From assembly GCA_963752325.1 (NCBI GenBank), contig CAVVXU010000020.1, forward strand, positions 62,001 through 126,000: a stretch of 64,000 bases of DNA, read 5' to 3'. Of the stretch, positions 28,500-38,230 are shown in pieces (within the stretch, counting starts at the first letter, position 1; the number at the start of each line of letters is the position of its first letter). The notes under the pieces are model-generated. The model was not told the DNA's origin. It did not search any database and saw nothing but the letters and a program-made list of their open reading frames with translations. The DNA is from CAVTJL01 sp963752325. GTDB taxonomy: Bacteria > Pseudomonadota > Alphaproteobacteria > Geminicoccales > Geminicoccaceae. Made by a program: the position numbers and the translations under genes.

Positions 28500-29024
28500 A
28501 TGGCGACCACGACACGCGAGGACGAGTACCGCATCAACAGGATGATCGAGGCTCACGAGGTCCGCCTTGTCGACGAGGACGGCGGGATGGTGGGGGTTGT
28601 GCCTATCCGAGAGGCGCTTGAACGGGCTGATGAGGCCGGTCTCGATCTCGTGGAGGTCTCGCCGACCGCCAGCCCGCCCGTCTGCAAGATCCTCGATTAT
28701 GGAAAGTTCAAGTACAAGTCGCAGAAGAAGGCGGCCCAGGCCAGAAAGAAGCAGCGGGTCATCGAGGTCAAGGAGATCAAGATGCGCCCTGGCATCGACG
28801 ACAACGACTACGGCATCAAGATGAAGAAGGTCCGGGAGTTCCTGGACGAGGGTGACAAGGTCAAGGTGACCATGCGCTTCCGCGGGCGCGAGATGGCACA
28901 CCAGGAGATCGCCGTCGGCATCTTGAACAAGGTCCGGGAGCAGATGGCGGATCTGGCCAAGGTCGAGCAGTTTCCGAAGCTCGAGGGGCGCCAGATGGTC
29001 ATGGTGATGGCACCCTTGAAGTGA
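28500..29024 (+). CDS. infC: Translation initiation factor IF-3
   Basis: A 174-residue protein with the IF-3 N-domain (YRINRMIEAHEVRLVDEDG, LDLVEVSPTASPPVCKILDYG, KFKYKSQKKAAQARKKQ) and C-domain (KEIKMRPGIDDNDY, KVKVTMRFRGREMAHQE). It binds the 30S subunit and controls start-codon selection. The ATG at 28500 follows a GGAGGAAG binding site. Many bacteria use a rare start codon here for autoregulation; this gene appears not to. It lies downstream of thrS, the common order, but rpmI and rplT do not follow. Its TGA overlaps the GTG of the next gene. Confidence 0.95.
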   Translation: MATTTREDEYRINRMIEAHEVRLVDEDGGMVGVVPIREALERADEAGLDLVEVSPTASPPVCKILDYGKFKYKSQKKAAQARKKQRVIEVKEIKMRPGIDDNDYGIKMKKVREFLDEGDKVKVTMRFRGREMAHQEIAVGILNKVREQMADLAKVEQFPKLEGRQMVMVMAPLK

Positions 29025-30801
29025 GCCTGCCGCAGGGCGAGCGGCTGCGGGCGCTCCGCGGCCGGCTCGGTGATCTGGGCGTGGACGGCTTCTTCCTTCC
29101 GCGCACCGACGAGCATGGCAGCGAGTATCTTCCGCCCGATGCCCAGCGCGTTGCTTGGCTTACGGGCTTCACCGGGTCCGCTGCCCAGGTCATCGTCCTG
29201 ATGGAGAAGGCGGCCGTCTTCACCGACGGCCGCTACACCGTGCAGATCGCCGCCGAGGTGGACGAGGCGCTGTTCGAGCGCCGGCACGTCATCGAGCATC
29301 CGCCCAGCCGCTGGCTGGAGGACTCCCTGCCCGAGGGCGGCCGACTCGGCTTCGATCCCTTCCTGGTCCGCCGTCCCGAGCGCGACCGTCTCGCCAGGGT
29401 CGTGGCGGACAAGGGCGGGACGCTGGTACCGCTGAGCCCCAATCCGGTCGATTCGATCTGGATCGATCGACCGGCGCCGCGCGATCTCGACGGTGACACG
29501 GCTCGACGATCGCTATGCGGGCGAGAGCAGCGCCCTCAAGCGCGAGCGCATCGGCACGGAGATCGGCCGCAAGGGCGCTGACTGGCTTCTCCTCACGGGC
29601 GCCGATTCGATTGCCTGGCTCCTGAACATCCGCGGGCCACGACATTCCCTACAACCCGCTCTGCCTGAGCTTCGCGCTGCTGCGGGCCGACGGCACCTGC
29701 CGCTGGTTCGTCGATCCGCGCAAGCTCTCGGACAGGCTCGAGCTCGGCAATGCGATAGCCGTCGAGCCGATCGACGCCTTCCTGCCTGCGCTGGACGGCC
29801 TCGCCGGGATGCGCGTCGTCGCGGATCCGCAGGAAGCGCATCTCGGCTACCTCGAGCGGCTCGAGGCCGCCGGCGCCCGTCTCGTCGAGGCGGACAATCC
29901 GGTCCTGCTGGCCAAGGCCGCCAAGAACGCGACCGAGGTCGAGGGCGCGGTCGACGCCCAGCGGCGGGATGGTGCCGCCATGGTGCGGTTTCTCGCCTGG
30001 CTCGACAGCCAGCCACTCGGCAGCGTCGACGAGCTCGAGGCGGCGGACCGGCTCACCGGCGAGCGGGCGAAGGATCCTCTCTTTCAAGGCGAGAGCTTTC
30101 CTACGATCTCGGCGCACGGGCCCAATGCCGCCCTGCCCCACTACCGCTCGGTGCCGGAGACAAACCGGCCCCTCTCCACCGACACGGTCTACCTTGTGGA
30201 TTCGGGCGGGCAGTATCTGGACGCCACGACCGACATCACCCGCACCGTCGCCCTGGGCGATCCGCTGGCCGAGGTGCGCGAGCGCTTCACGCTCGTCCTC
30301 AAAGGTCACATCGCAATCGCGACCGTCGTCTTCCCCATGGGCAGCACCGGCGCCCAGCTCGACACCCTGGCCCGGCTGGCCCTCTGGCAACACGGCCTCG
30401 ATTTCGATCACGGCACGGGGCACGGAATCGGCAGCTATCTCTGCGTGCACGAAGGCCCGCAGCGGATCAGCAAGGCCGGCGGTGGCGTGGCTCTCCGGCC
30501 GGGCATGATCGTCAGCAACGAGCCCGGCTACTACAAGGCCGGCGCCTACGGGATCCGGATCGAGAACCTGCGTCGTCGTCGAGCCGCGGGACGAAGCCGG
30601 CAGGCGGCGAGCGCGCTCTTCTGGGCTTTCGCGACCTCACGCTCTGCCCGATCGACCACCGCCTCATCGACGAAGGCCCTCCTGACGGCTGGGGAGCTGG
30701 CCTGGCTGAATGCCTATCACGCCCGCGTCCATGACCAGCTGGCGCCCCTTCTGACCGGCGCGGCGGCATCCTGGCTGACGCAGGCCTGCCTGCCGATCTG
30801 A
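29021..30801 (+). CDS. Xaa-Pro aminopeptidase P-type M24 metallopeptidase, frameshifted
   Basis: It starts with a GTG overlapping the infC stop. There are two N-terminal creatinase-like domains (FLPRTDEHGSEYLPPDAQRV; then TEIGRKGADWLLLTGADSIA) and a C-terminal M24 pita-bread domain with metal ligands in LVDSGGQYLDATTDITRT, HGTGHGIGSYLCVHE and MIVSNEPGYYK. It removes N-terminal residues preceding proline. Extra bases at about 29480, 29635, 30570, 30603 and 30685 break the frame; each can be removed singly. The restored length is about 590 residues, the long aminopeptidase P form. Confidence 0.88.
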
Positions 30802-30816
30802 GCGTTGCGCCGGGGA

Positions 30817-31272
30817 TCAGCGGGCCTTTTCCGTGGTCGTGAAGAGGGCCGCGTTCCGCCAGCCCGCCGGGGTCTCGACACCCAGAACGCTGACGAGGAA
30901 CCGTACTCGGTCGGGACGCACCGTCTGTCCGATCACCAAGGTCAGTGGAAGGTGGAGATACGCCACCCCTTTGGCCACCTCGACCGGCACGGCCCAGGCG
31001 AGATCCGGCTCGACATGTCACACCTCGGCCTTCTGGAAGAGCGCCATGCGCTGCAGGACAGCGTCTGGTCCCCATACCGCCATGCCGTCGCTAACCCAGA
31101 GGAGCTTGTCAAACTCGAGACGCGCGTCCCTTACCCGTCCGAGGTCGCGGGCATCCTGCGCTTCGAGAAAGCGCATGTAGAGGGTCTGCACCTCCAGGCC
31201 GGGCCCGGCCCACGCCCTGGGCACCGCGATCAATCCACCGACCAACGCCAATGCAGCCAAGAGAGCCTTCAT
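30817..31272 (-). pseudogene. Secreted NTF2/SnoaL-like protein with an in-frame TGA stop
   Basis: From the ATG at 31272 (binding site AGGGTGAG) the protein has a signal peptide (MKALLAALALVGGLIAVPRA, cleaved near AWA-GP), then an NTF2-like fold (LYMRFLEAQDARDLGRV, KLLWVSDGMAVWGP). The frame hits TGA at 31018-31020 after KAEV, but the same frame continues as HVEPDLAWAVPVEV, GVAYLHLPLTLVIG and RVRFLVSVLGVETPAGW to a TGA at 30817. The interrupting codon sits where a Trp (TGG) would fit. It could be a true nonsense mutation or a base-call error. The function of the family member is unknown. Confidence 0.65.
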
Positions 31273-31473
31273 GGCACGTCTCACCCTGCGCCTGTCGGAC
31301 GCGAAAATGTTGCCGCACCTGCCTTCCCGGGTCTCAATCCCAAGTCGGCGCTCAATGGACGATGCCGCAATCAGCGCGGCCGGGCCAATGCCCGGTCCCT
31401 ATCGGCACGATAGCGGGCGGTAGAGCGCTTGGGCCGGTCAACAGGCCCGGATGAAGGTCGACAGGCCGGGTTC

Positions 31474-32446
31474 TTAGCGCTGGCTATAGAGGGCATCGAC
31501 CATGCGACCCTCGGCGAAGTCGAAGCCGCAGCGCAGGACGTCGCGGAGGGAAGCCACCGTGTCGACCCGGGTGGCGAGGACACGAATGCCGGCGGCGGCC
31601 AGGAGCCTGAGCTGCTGCTCGACCAGAGCAGCGGTAGGCAGATCAACGAGGCCCGATTCCGCCGAGCTGACCAGCACGTGCGTAACGCCCGCAAGCCCGA
31701 GAGAAAGCCGGTCGTAGGGACGGAGATCGCCGATCTCGATCCCCAGACGCGTGACGGCCGGCAGGTCGCGACGGGCACGACGGGCGTCCTGTAGCGGGTC
31801 GCGGCTGCCACGCAGAACGAAGACGAGCGGCGCTCCCGCATCCAGGGCCTCGCACTCCAGCGCGATGGCACGTCTAAGCCAACGGCGACGCAGCGAGCGA
31901 GCCGGGAATGGAAGCAGGACCGCCAGGGCCAGCTCGTGGGACGAGGCTGCGTTGGCGGCGGCGATCGCTCGGCGGAGCAGGACGAGGTCGAGCCCGCCAT
32001 CCGCCAGCGCGGAGCGCCTGCCATCACGATCGAAGAGCAGCATCGCCGGGCGCATCTCGAGCGCGGAGCAGACGATGCGCGCGTCCACGGCGTCGCTGGG
32101 CACGACAGCCGGAAGCGCCGGTCGAGCGGCCGCGGCGGAGACGCAGGCGCCCGAGATCGGCCAATCGGCCCGGTCCCGCCCGCCACAGCTTGCGCAGGCC
32201 CCCAACCGGCCGCCGTTCCGGGAAGCTGGAGTCGATGCTGGCCCGACGCGGCAGCGGCAATCCCAAGCGGAGCAGGATATCGAGCATAGGGCCTGAGCGC
32301 TGGTGGCACGCAGCGAGGGTCCGCTCACGTCTGCGGGCCCGATCGCCTGCCTGCCGCAGAAGCACGACAGCGGGCGCCGGCGCAAGAGCCGCTGCAGGCA
32401 GCCGGGGCACCTCGGGCCTCAGGGGGCACTCGGGCACGCCCTCCAC
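31474..32446 (-). CDS. Protein with degenerate EAL-like domain, frameshifted
   Basis: The C-terminal portion (stop at 31474) resembles the second half of EAL phosphodiesterase domains: LGIEIGDLRPYDRLSLGLAG, then AAAGIRVLATRVDTVASLRD and CGFDFAEGRMVDAL in place of the usual VETEEQ and GxxxAQGYLF segments. The catalytic EAL, N and DDFG residues are not present, so it is probably not an active phosphodiesterase. The N-terminal part lies in another minus frame (from about 32446), joined near 32180. It is rich in Arg and Ala and unrecognised. The start is uncertain. Confidence 0.45.
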
Positions 32447-32541
32447 GGCTTCCCGAGCGCCCTTCGGTCCCCTAAGGTCGCGTGAGAATGGACCGCCGCC
32501 CGGCCGAGCCCGGGCCCGGTAGCCGTTGATCGGGGGAAGCC

Positions 32542-34322
32542 ATGCTGACGGGAAAGCCTGCCATCGCCCTCGCCGGTGCCGCCATCATGGTGGCCGCGGT
32601 CACCCTGCTCCCGGAGCCGGCTTCGGCCGTGTATCCCGCAGCCAATCCAGGCAACAGACGGCATGGTCGTCACCGCGCAGCATCTCGCGACCGATGTCGG
32701 CGTCGCGATCCTGAAGCAGGGCGGCAACGCGATCGATGCGGCGGTGGCGGTAGGCTACGCGTTGGCCGTCGTCCATCCCTGCTGCGGCAATCTCGGCGGG
32801 GGCGGCTTCATGACGATCCACCTCGCCGGCGGCAAGGAGACCTTCATCAATTTCCGAGAGAAGGCGCCGGCGCGGTCGACGGCCACCATGTACCAGGACG
32901 CCAAGGGCGATGTTGTGCCCCGCCTCAGCCTGGACGGCTATCTGGCCGTGGGCGTGCCGGGCACCGTGATGGGCCTCGACATGGCCCTGCAACGCTACGG
33001 GACGATGAGCCGCGAGACCGCCATGGCGCCTGCGATCAAGCTCGCGAGCGAGGGCTACGTCCTGACACCCGGCGATGCCGCCATCCTGGACAGCAAGGTC
33101 CAGGCGTTCAGCGAGCAGCCCAATGTCGCAAAGGTCTTCCTCAAGGATGGCAAGCCGCTCGCGGCTGGCGACCGGCTGGTCCAGGCCGATCTCGCGCAGA
33201 ACGCTCGAGGCGATCGCCAAGGACGGCCCCGACGCCTTCTATAAGGGCCCGATTGCCAAGGCGATCGTTGCGGCCAGCGACGCCAACGGAGGCATTCTCT
33301 CGCTGAAGGACTTCGAGAGCTACACCGCCGAGGAGCAGAAGCCCGTCGAATGCGACTACCGCGGCTATCGTGTCGTCTCGTCGCCGCCGCCCAGCTCGGG
33401 CGGCGCCACCATCTGCGAGACCCTCAACATCCTCGAGGGCTACCCGATGGGCTTTTTGGGCTTCCACTCGGCAGCCAGCGTCCACTACCTGGTCGAGGCG
33501 CTCCGCCACGCCTTCCTCGACCGCAACACGGAGCTGGGCGACCCCGACTTCGTGAACAACCCGCTGGATCGCCTTCTGTCCGACGGTTATGCGGCCAAGA
33601 TCAGGGCGACGATCGATCCCTACAGGGCGACGCCATCCACCGAGCTGAAGCCCGGCACGCCGCCGCACGAGGGGACGCAGACGACACATTACTCGATCGT
33701 CGACAGGGCCGGCAACGCGGTGGCCGTGACCTACACGATCAACGCCTATTTCGGGGCCAAGGTGATCGCCGGCGACACCGGCTTCTTCCTCAACGACGAG
33801 ATGGACGACTTCACCGCCAAGCCCGGCGTGCCGAACATGTTCGGCCTCGTCCAGGGCGAGGCCAACGCGATCGCCCCGGGCAAGCGGCCGCTGAGCTCGA
33901 TGAGCCCCACCATCGTCACCAAGGACGGCAAGGTCTTTCTCGTGCTCGGCAGCCCGGGCGGATCGCGGATCATCACGATCACGCTCGAGACCATCATGAA
34001 CGCCGTCGACTACGGCATGGACATCCAGGCCGCCGTCGACGCACCGCGCATCCACCACCAGTGGCTGCCCGACAAGGTCTATGTCGAGCCGCGGGCGCTC
34101 TCGGCCGATACCGAGAAGGTCCTGAGCGGCATGGGCTACACGATCGTCGAGCAGAACCCCTGGGGCGCTGCCGAGGCGATCATGGTCGGACGCGAGAACG
34201 AGGGCCGGAAGCTCGCCCAGGGCGGTGGCGACGACACGATGCACGCCGGCAACGCCCTTCCCGGCCTTCTCTACGGCGCCAACGACGACCGCCGCCCGGC
34301 GGGAAAGGCGGCGGGATTCTGA
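32542..34322 (+). CDS. ggt: Gamma-glutamyltransferase, two frameshifts
   Basis: A secreted enzyme that cleaves glutathione and other gamma-glutamyl peptides. The signal peptide is MLTGKPAIALAGAAIMVAAV and ends near PASA-VYPA. The large-subunit part shows HPCCGNLGGGGFM and NFREKAPARSTATMYQD. The autoprocessing/catalytic Thr is in HEGTQTTHYSIVDRAGNAVA, followed by the small subunit with PLSSMSPTIV and GSPGGSRIITITLETIMN. Extra bases at about 32641 and 33200 break the frame. Without them the protein is about 592 residues. It stands alone between the EAL-like gene and the DUF72 debris. Confidence 0.9.
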
Positions 34323-34325
34323 GAT

Positions 34326-34665
34326 CCAGCAGCCGCCAAGCGCGTTGAGCTCCCGGGCGTTGCGCACGACATCGTCGGCCAGAGCCGTTTTGTCGAAATG
34401 GACCTGCGTGTCGCGACCCGCGGCCACGCGGTGGGAGAGCCAAGCGGCCCAGTCCTCAAGCAGGGCGCTGCTGCAGGCCCCGTAGTAAGCGCGCGCGTGG
34501 CCGTCGAGACGAACATAGACAAATCCGCCGTCGGCCAGCCTCGGCGAGCGCAGGCGCCCGAGCTCGAAGCAGCAGAAGGCGGCGCTGGCCCTCTCGAGGC
34601 AGCGGAGCACGACATCGGTAGCCAGCGCTCGTCCCGGAACTCGAGCGCGTAGCGACGCCCCTGAG
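34326..34665 (-). pseudogene. C-terminal fragment of a DUF72-family protein, beside the IS element
   Basis: On the minus strand this reads RRYALEFRDERW, then ERASAAFCCFELG and GGFVYVRLDGHARAYYGACS, ending near GRDTQVHFDKTALADDV, which is the second half of DUF72 (YecE-like) proteins. It begins about 12 bp inside from the IS end and has no N-terminal half of its own. A one-base shift follows the EFRDERW motif. The matching N-terminal part lies on the other side of the IS. Confidence 0.7.
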
Positions 34666-34668
34666 AGC

Positions 34669-35646
34669 CTGTTCGGAAAGAAGGTGAGCGGAATCAGCGG
34701 GTTGTGACGTCCTTGTTCTGCCAGGAACAAAGGATCACGACCGATGTGGACTGCTTCCGCTCGTCATCAGTATCGGCGCACGGGCTGCCGCTACGCAACC
34801 GATGTGACGGACGAGGACTTTGCGCTGATCGAGCCGCTGCTGCCGCCCGCCAAGCGCGGCGGCCGGCGGCGCACGACCCTGTTGCGCGAGGTGATGAACG
34901 CCTTGCTCTATCTGCTGCGGACGGGCTGTCCCTGGCGCATGCTGCCCAAGGAATTCCCGCCGAAGAGCACGGTCTACGGCTACTTTCGGCGGTTCTGGGA
35001 GGAAGGCATCTGGTCGACCATCCAGACGACGTTACTCATGGCGGCCCGCGAGCGAGCCGGCCGAGAGGCCTCGCCCAGTGCCGGTATCCCCCGGGTCGGC
35101 CAACGTCCGCCCGAGGGCAGGCGCTGACAGCCAGAGCGTCAAGACGACCGAGGCGGGCGGTCCGCGGGGATTCGACGCCGGCAAGAAGGTCAACGGGCGC
35201 AAGCGCCACCTGCTCACCGACACGCTGGGCCTGCCGCTGCGATATGATCGTTCACCCGGCCAACATCCAGAGACCGCGACGGCCTGGGATTGGTCTGTGC
35301 CCAGAGTCCGACGAGCGCTCTCCCCTGCGCTCGAAATCTACCCTGGTTCGCCGACGCTGGCTACCAGGGCGAGCTTGCCCGCGGCGCGGCGGCCGGGGAG
35401 CGACTGCGGCTCCAGACCATCAAACGACCCCTCGGTACCGAGGGGTTCCATCTGCTGCCGCGCAGATGGGTCATCGAGCGCACCTTCGCCTGGCTCGGCG
35501 AGAAGCCGCAGACTCACCAAGGACTTCGAGCGTCTGATCGAGACCTCCACCGCCATGGCCGCGCTCGCCGTCATCCAGCTCCTCGCCCGGCGTCTGGCAA
35601 GCCCGTTGAGCAGGGCGACACCCGAACTTTTCGAGACAGCGGAGCT
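34669..35646 (+). mobile_element. IS5-family insertion sequence
   Basis: About 1 kb holding one transposase gene. The left end reads GAGAGCCTGTTCGGAAAG (34671-34688), typical of IS5-family terminal repeats. Near the right end, CTTTTCGAGACAG (35627-35639) resembles its inverse complement (CTTTCCGAACAGGC) but imperfectly, so the right boundary is uncertain by some 15 bp, and I could not identify a target duplication. DUF72 gene fragments in the opposite direction flank it on both sides. Confidence 0.7.
34744..35609 (+). pseudogene. IS5-family DDE transposase, frameshifted
   Basis: The N-terminal part reads TDEDFALIEPLLPPAKRGGR, then MNALLYLLRTGCPWRMLPKE and STVYGYFRRFWEEGIW. After shifts it continues DSQSVKTTEAGGPRGFDAGK (first catalytic Asp), NGRKRHLLTDTLGLPL, FADAGYQGELARG (second Asp) and WVIERTFAWLG (catalytic Glu), then LTKDFERLIETSTAMAALAV. 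All three DDE residues are present. At least four single-base shifts (near 35125, 35245, 35320 and 35505) break it. Some IS5 groups use one programmed shift, but four do not fit that. Confidence 0.8.
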
Positions 35647-35647
35647 G

Positions 35648-35937
35648 GCTCAGTGCCAGCGCTCGTCGCGGAACTCGAGGTAGGATGCCCGGGAAGCTCG
35701 GCGAGGAATGCCTCCAGCAGGGTGGGATCGGGATGGGCCCTGGCCGGGGGCTGGAGGACGGGCCCGGTCTTCGGTCCCAGGGGCGCCACGGTAGCGAGGA
35801 GCCGTCCGACCAAGTCCTGGCCAGCCTCGCGGCGCCTTTTGTGGGTGATGCCGCGCCAAGCCTTAATGGCAAAGACGAAGCCTGCCGGCACGGCGGCTGG
35901 CCAGCGCTCGATCCAGGCACGCGCCTGCGTGCCTTCG
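35648..35937 (-). pseudogene. Middle fragment of a DUF72-family protein, truncated at both ends
   Basis: The minus strand reads ARAWIERWPAAVPAGFVFAI, KAWRGITHKRRREAGQDL and LLATVAPLGPKTGPVLQPPA, then PTLLEAFLAELPG and, in a shifted frame, SYLEFRDERWH. This is the central part of DUF72. The first roughly 60 residues of the family (including the GTSGWSY region) are absent: upstream is directly the end of the Gfo/Idh gene. The fragment stops at the same EFRDERW motif that opens the fragment on the other side of the IS. Confidence 0.65.
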
Positions 35938-35946
35938 TGATCCCGC

Positions 35947-36948
35947 TCAGGGCTTTTCCCACGCACTCCGCTCGGCAGCGCGGAAGACCGCGTCGATCAC
36001 GCGCATGTTCTTGAGGCTGTCCTCGAGCGGGACCGGCTGGGGCGAGCCCTTGATGATGGAGCGGGCGAAGGCGTCGGCCATGACGCCGTACTGATCGCAG
36101 GTCGGGATCTCGATCGTCTCGGCCAGATGCATGCCCTGGTCGGCCTCGTCGCAGATGAAGAGCCGACACGGCCGGTCCACGGGCGCGTTGAAGGGGACCT
36201 CGACCTCGAGCCTGCCCTTGGTCCCGTGGAACTGCATGGTCTGGCGCGGTGTCAGCTGGGTCGACCAGGTGAAGATGGCCTGGACGCCTCCGAGGTCGAG
36301 GAGGGCCGAGCCCAGACGATCGATGCCCATCGCCGGGTCGCGCTCGATCAGGGCTGCCACCCGTGCGGGCTCGGCTCCCGTGACGAAGCGGATGGTGGTG
36401 ATGGGGTAGCACCCGATGTCGAGGAGGCCGCCGCCGCCTATGTCCGCCATATTGCGGATGTTGGCCGGATCGGTGTTGAAGTAGCTGAAGAAGCCGCTGA
36501 CGGCGCGAAGCTCGCCGATCCGCCCGCCCTGAACGAGGTCCCGCGCCTTCACCCACTGTGGATGGGTGCGGACCATGAAGGCCTCCTGGATCCGCCGGCC
36601 GGTCCGGTCCCGGACCTCGATCAGCTCTTCCGCGGCGGCGGCGGTGATGCCGATAGGCTTCTCGCACAGCACGTGCTTGCCCGCCTCGGCCGCGCGACGA
36701 CTCCACTCGACATGGAGATGGTTGGGCAGTGGATTGTAGACGATGTCGATATCGGGGTCGGCGAGGAGCGCCTCGTAGGAGCCGTAGGCCTTGGCGATGC
36801 CGAGCCCATCCGCCACCTCGCGGCCGCGCGCCTCGTCGCGCGAGGCGATCGCCGTGACCTCGCAGAGCTCGGCCCGCTGGATCGGCGGGATCACCTTCTC
36901 GCGGGCGATCTTGGCGGTGCTCAGGACGCCGAAGCGCAGCTTGCTCAT
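35947..36948 (-). CDS. Gfo/Idh/MocA-family oxidoreductase
   Basis: A 333-residue protein from the ATG at 36948, which follows an ideal AGGAGGAAA binding site. It has the Rossmann opening FGVLSTAKIAREKVIPPIQR, the EKP motif HVLCEKPIGITA and the C-terminal domain with GLLDIGCYPITTIRFVTG, the subgroup that includes xylose and glucose-fructose oxidoreductase-like enzymes. It is divergent from the sugar ABC operon 267 bp away, so it probably processes the imported sugar. That link is inference. Confidence 0.88.
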   Translation of the reverse strand: MSKLRFGVLSTAKIAREKVIPPIQRAELCEVTAIASRDEARGREVADGLGIAKAYGSYEALLADPDIDIVYNPLPNHLHVEWSRRAAEAGKHVLCEKPIGITAAAAEELIEVRDRTGRRIQEAFMVRTHPQWVKARDLVQGGRIGELRAVSGFFSYFNTDPANIRNMADIGGGGLLDIGCYPITTIRFVTGAEPARVAALIERDPAMGIDRLGSALLDLGGVQAIFTWSTQLTPRQTMQFHGTKGRLEVEVPFNAPVDRPCRLFICDEADQGMHLAETIEIPTCDQYGVMADAFARSIIKGSPQPVPLEDSLKNMRVIDAVFRAAERSAWEKP

Positions 36949-37215
36949 GGGTTTCCTCCTCCTGGCCAGGCATCGAACGGCGTGGGGCCCAGCCGTCAGA
37001 TGCCGCTCCTCTCCGACGGAGGGCCACAAAGCGCGTCAGGGGTCGCATAGCGAGTCCAAATGTCGCCTGGCGTCGATCGCCACTCTCCGCGTCCGGGCCC
37101 GTGTCGCATGTGTTCGCCCGATCCACGCTTCGAACGATTGACAGCCGGCGGGGCGGCATCGAAGCTGTCGAAGATCGGGCGAACGACCCGAAAAAACTTA
37201 AAGCGGGAGGCTTCA

Positions 37216-38172
37216 ATGATCCGCATGACGCGACGGTTTCTGATCGGCGCTGCCGGAGCGGCGCTTCTGGCATGTCAGGCAGCGCCTGCTCATGCCGACG
37301 ACATCGTCATCCTGACCTCGGGGCCGAGCCTCGCCTTTCCCTTCTTCGTGCACATGATGAAGGAGCTCAAGGCGGAGGCGGACGCGCTCGGCGTCAAGAC
37401 AATCGAGAGCGACGGGCAAAACAGCGCCACGAAGCAGACCGCCGATATCGAGGCGGCGGTCGTGCAGGGTGTCAACGGCATCGTCATCAGCCCGCTGGAC
37501 GTCAACGCGCTGGCACCCGCGATCAAGACCGCGATCGACAATGGCGTGCCCGTCGTGACGATCGACCGGAGGGTGGAGGGAGTCGACGGCATCATCGCCC
37601 ATGTCGGCGCGGACAATGTGAAAGGCGGCGAGGCGCAGGGCGAGTGGGTCATGAAGACCTTCCCGGATGGCGCCACGATCATCAATCTGCAGGGCCAGCC
37701 CGGTGCCTCGCCCGCCATCGACCGCAACAAGGGCCTGCACAACGTGCTCGACCAGCACGCGGACAAGTACAAGTTCGTGGCCGAGCAGACGGCGAACTTC
37801 GCCCGTGATCAGGGCCTTTCGGTGACCGAGAGCCTCCTCGCTGGGATGAGCACGCCACCGGATGTGATCGTGGCCGCCAACGACGATATGGCGCTGGGCG
37901 CGCTCGAGGCCGTGAAGGCACGCAACCTTCAGGACAAGATCAAGATCATCGGCTTCGACGCCCTGCCCGAGGCCCTGGGATCGATCCGTGACGGCGGCGA
38001 GGCGGCCACGATCGAGCAGTTCCCGGGCGGGCAGTCGCGCAGGGCCATGGACATCATGGTCGAGTATCTGCGGACCAAGAAGATGCCCGAGCAGCGCCTC
38101 GTCCTGCTGACCCCGGTGGCCATTACCAAGGACAATCTCAATCAGGCCGAGCGGCTCGACGAGCTCAAATAG
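37216..38172 (+). CDS. Periplasmic sugar-binding protein of a ribose-type ABC importer
   Basis: A 318-residue protein with a signal peptide (MIRMTRRFLIGAAGAALLAC to about AHA-DD) and the type I periplasmic-binding fold of RbsB: FPFFVHMMKELKAEADALG, AVVQGVNGIVISPLDVNALA, VPVVTIDRRVEGVDG, DVIVAANDDMALGALEAV and IIGFDALPEALGSIRDG. It captures a pentose, hexose or similar sugar for the transporter encoded by the next two genes. I chose the ATG at 37216 because of the GGGAGG site just upstream. Confidence 0.9.
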   Translation: MIRMTRRFLIGAAGAALLACQAAPAHADDIVILTSGPSLAFPFFVHMMKELKAEADALGVKTIESDGQNSATKQTADIEAAVVQGVNGIVISPLDVNALAPAIKTAIDNGVPVVTIDRRVEGVDGIIAHVGADNVKGGEAQGEWVMKTFPDGATIINLQGQPGASPAIDRNKGLHNVLDQHADKYKFVAEQTANFARDQGLSVTESLLAGMSTPPDVIVAANDDMALGALEAVKARNLQDKIKIIGFDALPEALGSIRDGGEAATIEQFPGGQSRRAMDIMVEYLRTKKMPEQRLVLLTPVAITKDNLNQAERLDELK

Positions 38173-38192
38173 CCGCGGACAAGGATCGACCT

Positions 38193-38216
38193 CCCCTCCC
38201 GGCTCGCCGGGAGGGG
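38193..38216 (+). promoter_or_regulatory. Intercistronic stem-loop between binding-protein and ATPase genes
   Basis: A perfect 10-bp stem (CCCCTCCCGG at 38193-38202 with CCGGGAGGGG at 38207-38216) closed by a CTCG tetraloop lies 20 bp after the binding-protein stop and 15 bp before the ATPase start. There is no T-run, so it is not a full terminator. Such hairpins often stabilise the upstream mRNA and lower downstream expression, giving an excess of binding protein. Confidence 0.65.
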
Positions 38217-38230
38217 GCAAGGATTGGTAG

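Noticed and set aside
26802..28901. A 699-codon minus-strand open frame opposite thrS-infC
   Set aside because: It mirrors the third-position GC bias of thrS and infC, which are unambiguous; its sequence has no recognisable domain.
31018..31020. Selenocysteine at the in-frame TGA of the NTF2-like gene
   Set aside because: No SECIS-like hairpin stands out downstream, the family is not a selenoprotein family, and a Trp (TGG) fits the site.
34744..35609. Programmed frameshifting in the IS transposase
   Set aside because: Some IS5 groups use one shift, but this gene has at least four, and the same kind of shift occurs in unrelated genes nearby.
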